This document shows, in pieces, positions 5,401 to 7,588 of a stretch of 7,588 bases of DNA. Position 1 is the stretch's first letter, and every line of letters starts with the position of its first letter. The translations under genes were made by a program, and so were the position numbers. Under the pieces are notes generated by a model, which was given only the letters and a program-made list of their open reading frames with translations, had not been told where the DNA came from and ran no database searches. This stretch comes from Thermoflexales bacterium (GTDB taxonomy: Bacteria; Chloroflexota; Anaerolineae; Fen-1058), in NCBI GenBank assembly GCA_030834835.1, contig JAUQXD010001002.1, positions 1 to 7,588 on the forward strand, written 5' to 3'.

Positions 5401-7588
5401 GCCGAAAAGACGGACAAATCATCCACATGTCCCTCGCCATTTCGCCTATCCAGGACCCGCAAGGCCCGGTGATTGCCGTGTCCACGATCGGCCGCGACAT
5501 CACCCGGCGCAAGCAGGCAGAAGAAGCGTTACAGGCGCGAGAGAAACATTCACAGTCACTGCTGCGTCTTTCCAGGCATCTGGAACGCGCTCAGACGTAC
5601 GGGCAAGTGCTGAATGCGGCGCTGGATGAAGTGAAAACCGCCATCGGTTATCAAAACCTCTGGGTTTATCTTCTTACCGACGATAACAAAGCCTTCAAAG
5701 CGTTGGTCGCCGGCGGACAAGTATCGGGAACGCTGATGTCGGAAGAAGGAGTCGCCACGCTGGTGATCGAGGGCGATCGCATGCTCGAAGAGATTGCTGC
5801 GGCGAGAGAGATCGTCGTCGTCGAAGACGCGCGGACAGACGAGCGGACGAACAAGGAGATCGTGGCGAGGCTGGGCAACCGCACGATCGTCAATGTCCCG
5901 ATTCTCCTCTTCGACCGGCACCTGGGAACAGTTGGCCTGGGCACGTTTGGCACGGAAGGCGTGCGCGTCCCCACGCCGCTGGAACGAGACTATCTCAGCG
6001 CGATGGCCAGTCACATGGCGGTGTCGCTCGATCGCATCCACTTGCTCGATCGGCGTGCGCGAGCCGAAGAGGAACTGCGCGCGAGCGAAGAACGTTATCG
6101 GTTGCTGCACGAAAATACCGGCGTGGGCATTGGCTACTACACACCCGATGGCGAGGTCATCTCCTATAATCGTCTGGCGGCCAGCCATATGGGCGGCCAG
6201 CCTGAAGATTTCCAGGGTAAATCGATGTATGAGATATTTCCAAAGCTGGAAGCCGATTTCTATGTGGGCCGGCTAAGGCAGTGTCTCGTCGCGGATTCAA
6301 CGCTTGAATTTGAGGATCACGTGAAACTGCCGGTAGGTGAAAAGTGGTTCCTGAGCATTTTCTCAAAAATCTGCGGCCTGCAGAACCAGGTGCTCGGTGT
6401 CCAGATCATCAGCCAGGATATCACCGTGCGCAAACAGATGGAGGAAGAATTGCGCTCGGCCGGGTTGTACGCGCGGAGCCTGATCGAAGCCAGCCTTGAC
6501 CCGCTGGTGACCATCAGCCCGGCCGGCAAAATCACCGATGTGAACCGGGCGACCGAAGAAGTGACCGGCGTGCCGCGCGAACAACTCACTGGCGCTGATT
6601 TCTCCGATTATTTTACCGAACCTGACAGAGCCAGGGAAGGCTACCAGACGGCGCTGGCCGAAGGTCTGGTGCGAGACTTTCCGCTCACGATCCGGCACGT
6701 CTCCGGGCGCACAACGGATGTGTTGTACAACGCCGCCGTCTACAAGAACCAGGCCGGCGAATTGCAGGGCGTCTTCGCGGCGGCGCGTGACATTACCCGG
6801 AGCAAGCAGGCCGAGGCCGCCCTGCGGGAAAGCGAGCGGCGGTATCGTGACATCTTCGACAACGTCCTCGACGGCCTGTACCTGCTCGAGGTCACCGAGG
6901 ATGGCCGTTTCCGAAATATCGAAGTCAATCCCGCCCTCGAACGAGTGACCGGCATACCTCGTTCCCAGTCCATCGGGAAGACTCAGGAGGAAACCGTCCC
7001 GGCAGAAGTCGCCCATCTGGTCAACACGAAGTATCGCCGTTGTGTCGAAGCGGGGCATCCCATCGAAGAGGAACTGGAATTGGATCTGCCGGCTGGACGG
7101 CAAATTTTTCATTCGACGCTCATCCCCGCGCGCGACGAAACCGGTCGCGTCTACCGCATTATTGGCATCTCCCGCGACATCACCGAGCGCAAACGCGCGG
7201 AAGAAGAAATCCGCCGGCTCAATCAGGAATTGGAGCAACGGGTCATTGAGCGTACAGCCCAATTAGAAGCGGCGAACAAAGAACTGGAAGCGTTTGCCTA
7301 CTCGGTGTCGCACGATCTGCGTGCGCCGCTGCGCCACATCGACGGCTTTCTGGAACTGCTCCAGAAGCGGATCGCGGCCACGTTGGACGAACAGAGCCAG
7401 CACTACATGACCACGATCGCGAGTTCGGCCAAACGCATGGGCCAGTTAATTGACGATCTCCTGTCCTTCTCGCGCATGGGGCGTCACGACCTGGCCCGGC
7501 TGCCGGTGGATCTGAACAGCCTGGTGCAGGAGGTCATTCACGACTTCGAGCCGGAGACGCGCGGCCGAACCATCCAGTGGCGCATCGC
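2406..7588 (+). CDS. Giant multi-GAF/PAS sensor histidine kinase (3' end outside window)
   Basis: The frame is open for 1727 codons from ATG 2406 to the right edge with no stop. By my translation the order is: short coiled coil (1-38), GAF1 (about 40-172), PAS1 (207-335), PAS2 (342-464), PAS3 (471-596), GAF2 (612-765), PAS4 (785-917), PAS5 (920-1039), GAF3 (1052-1212), PAS6 (1227-1346), PAS7 (1352-1470), PAS8 (1477-1599), coiled coil, HisKA with phospho-acceptor H1636 (SVSHDLRAPLRHIDGF), then the start of the ATPase domain near 1700. The N, G1 and G2 boxes lie beyond the window. I see no signal peptide or membrane segment, so it is a cytosolic sensor that should autophosphorylate and pass phosphate to a receiver, plausibly the one encoded at 223. 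The H-box style is that of kinases using Rcp1-like regulators. The ligands are unknown. It overlaps the methyltransferase gene by 13 nt. Confidence 0.96.
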   Translation, partial: MPEMTTLPTTELANLQERVKRLANDKSHLQLIIRLMNRLSAGPGLDNTVENMLRNIVDVIGGANVSLYYVVDHVMFYADVYGEKRQLDRVTDSLVNRVMETREPIEYEHEFGDTRMLTPEFSKAYTWIVPLLVGSDLVGVFKLESLHIAMRELHQQLPTFFAYAALVLKNEIQGHTRLKQAYDDLAGEVRVRKQAEENLRLEVALQRERALLSRITETSPVGITLVDRDGQVTFANSQSETVLGLTKDTITQRTYNAPDWHITAYDGGPFPDDELPFRRVLSTRQPVYDVQHAIVWPDERRVLLSINGAPLLNEAGEVESVVCTIEDVTERRRAESALRDSEESFRRLVEDSPVGMAVWSGIDDRVILFNKRFIELFGYTREDIPDAAHWWPRAYPDEHYREAIAAQWTAHVERAIKNQSRVEPMEATVTCKDGSLRHIEFQPSSIGDKNLVTFNDLTERKQAEAVLRDSERRLAEAQRIAHIGYWERDLKVGRITLSDEACRIFGMSPQGFPLNLEQWHQRWLELIHPEDQPRTRQAAADALGDGPPYNVDYRIVRPNDEVRFIHSEASVRRDESGRPSSMLGMMQDITERKQVEEALRRLNRELRAISNCNQVLMRAVDERTLLKDICRIVCDEAGYRMAWVGCAEHDDDRTVRPVAWAGVEEGYLATANITWADTERGRGPSGQAIRSGETHSIQDFATDPLAAPWRENALQRGYRSSIALPLKEDSATTFGALTIYSTEPNAFTPDEIRLLEELAGDLAFGIAVLRNRAERRRAEEALRENEEKYRTIIEQSAEGVALIDETGRIIEWNQANERITGLKRAEVIGLPLWEMTMLAITPDRDTEQRREILKAAVLEALQTGQSYLFAGPVEAEFVPRPAKEKHYLHQTIFPIKTASGYRIASLTHDITERRQAEQKISRLAAIVESSEDAIISKTLEGIITSWNKGAETIYGYAESEALGKSITLVVPPGNEAEVFQMLDRIRAGEHVAHHETVRRRKDGQIIHMSLAISPIQDPQGPVIAVSTIGRDITRRKQAEEALQAREKHSQSLLRLSRHLERAQTYGQVLNAALDEVKTAIGYQNLWVYLLTDDNKAFKALVAGGQVSGTLMSEEGVATLVIEGDRMLEEIAAAREIVVVEDARTDERTNKEIVARLGNRTIVNVPILLFDRHLGTVGLGTFGTEGVRVPTPLERDYLSAMASHMAVSLDRIHLLDRRARAEEELRASEERYRLLHENTGVGIGYYTPDGEVISYNRLAASHMGGQPEDFQGKSMYEIFPKLEADFYVGRLRQCLVADSTLEFEDHVKLPVGEKWFLSIFSKICGLQNQVLGVQIISQDITVRKQMEEELRSAGLYARSLIEASLDPLVTISPAGKITDVNRATEEVTGVPREQLTGADFSDYFTEPDRAREGYQTALAEGLVRDFPLTIRHVSGRTTDVLYNAAVYKNQAGELQGVFAAARDITRSKQAEAALRESERRYRDIFDNVLDGLYLLEVTEDGRFRNIEVNPALERVTGIPRSQSIGKTQEETVPAEVAHLVNTKYRRCVEAGHPIEEELELDLPAGRQIFHSTLIPARDETGRVYRIIGISRDITERKRAEEEIRRLNQELEQRVIERTAQLEAANKELEAFAYSVSHDLRAPLRHIDGFLELLQKRIAATLDEQSQHYMTTIASSAKRMGQLIDDLLSFSRMGRHDLARLPVDLNSLVQEVIHDFEPETRGRTIQWRI
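2523..2921 (+). other. N-terminal GAF domain of the kinase (GAF1)
   Basis: Residues about 40-172 form a GAF-like fold: a helix (NTVENMLRNIVDVIGG), a strand with VSLYYVVDHVMFYADVYG, and the closing strands YTWIVPLLVGSDLVGVFKLE followed by a long helix. The first 200 residues of the kinase contain no cysteine, which argues against a thioether-linked bilin or haem here. Histidines at 73, 109 and 147 are present. This is the domain nearest the methyltransferase gene and the least generic of the three GAFs, so it is a candidate for the pathway-specific input. That role is inference. Confidence 0.7.
3024..7202 (+). repeat. Eight diverged PAS modules with repeated D-I-T-E-R-K-Q-A-E linkers
   Basis: Within the kinase gene the PAS-closing linker recurs eight times, each starting with an Asp: D327 (DVTERRRAE), D456 (DLTERKQAE), D588 (DITERKQVE), D909 (DITERRQAE), D1031 (DITRRKQAE), D1338 (DITVRKQME), D1462 (DITRSKQAE) and D1591 (DITERKRAE). 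The PAS cores between them are strongly diverged from each other. The array therefore looks assembled from old modules rather than by recent tandem duplication. GAF2 interrupts it between modules 3 and 4, and GAF3 between 5 and 6. Confidence 0.85.
7263..7588 (+). other. HisKA dimerisation domain and start of ATPase domain
   Basis: The phospho-acceptor histidine H1636 is encoded at 7311-7313 in AYSVSHDLRAPLRHIDGF, followed by the second helix of the four-helix bundle (MTTIASSAKRMGQLIDDLLSFSRMGR, of which residues up to about 1690 are seen). The segment VDLNSLVQEVIHDFEPE near 1701-1717 is the usual lead into the HATPase domain. The window ends before any nucleotide-binding box, so ATPase competence cannot be judged. 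Confidence 0.9.

Noticed and set aside
4131..5462. Minus-strand open frame of 443 codons opposite the kinase
   Set aside because: The plus strand encodes continuous GAF and PAS domains here. The minus translation shows no recognisable fold and has the composition expected of an antisense frame.
3024..7202. Recent tandem duplication of PAS-coding DNA
   Set aside because: Only the short linkers are similar. The PAS cores differ throughout and I saw no long nucleotide repeats.

Overview
The window carries one tightly packed plus-strand gene cluster. In order it encodes a stand-alone CheY/Rcp1-type response regulator (223-675), a cobalamin-binding corrinoid protein (698-1366), a methyltransferase-like protein of the uroporphyrinogen-decarboxylase (URO-D) superfamily (1363-2418), and a very large soluble hybrid of GAF and PAS domains ending in a histidine kinase core (from 2406, still open at 7588). 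Gene spacings are 22 nt, a 4-nt ATGA overlap and a 13-nt overlap. This is the geometry of a single, translationally coupled transcript.

Layout: positions 1-90 probably hold the start of a divergent minus-strand gene rich in Glu/Arg/Gln/Ala, resembling the coiled-coil linker of a sensor kinase. Positions 91-222 are the short divergent intergenic region, with no promoter or hairpin I can support. From 223 to the right edge the plus strand is almost entirely coding. The kinase gene fills more than two thirds of the window and has no stop in 1727 codons, so its ATP-binding domain and C-terminus lie outside.

How the parts may work together: corrinoid proteins carry a methyl group on cobalt, and URO-D-type methyltransferases move it on or off that cobalt. 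The kinase and the Rcp1-like regulator are a plausible signalling pair. Coupling all four in one operon suggests either a methyl-transfer pathway controlled by its own sensor, or a sensory device that reads methyl-corrinoid status. A loose archaeal precedent is MsmS, a GAF/PAS haem sensor kinase encoded beside corrinoid methyltransferase genes in Methanosarcina. The methyltransferase here appears to lack two of the three zinc ligands of MtaA/MtbA enzymes, so its chemistry or role may differ.

Organism: a GC-rich bacterium, probably anaerobic or environmental. The style of the multi-PAS kinase and Rcp1-like regulator fits Chloroflexota (Anaerolineae-like) or Desulfobacterota-type lineages. This is inference from protein flavour only; no rRNA or other taxonomic marker is present.
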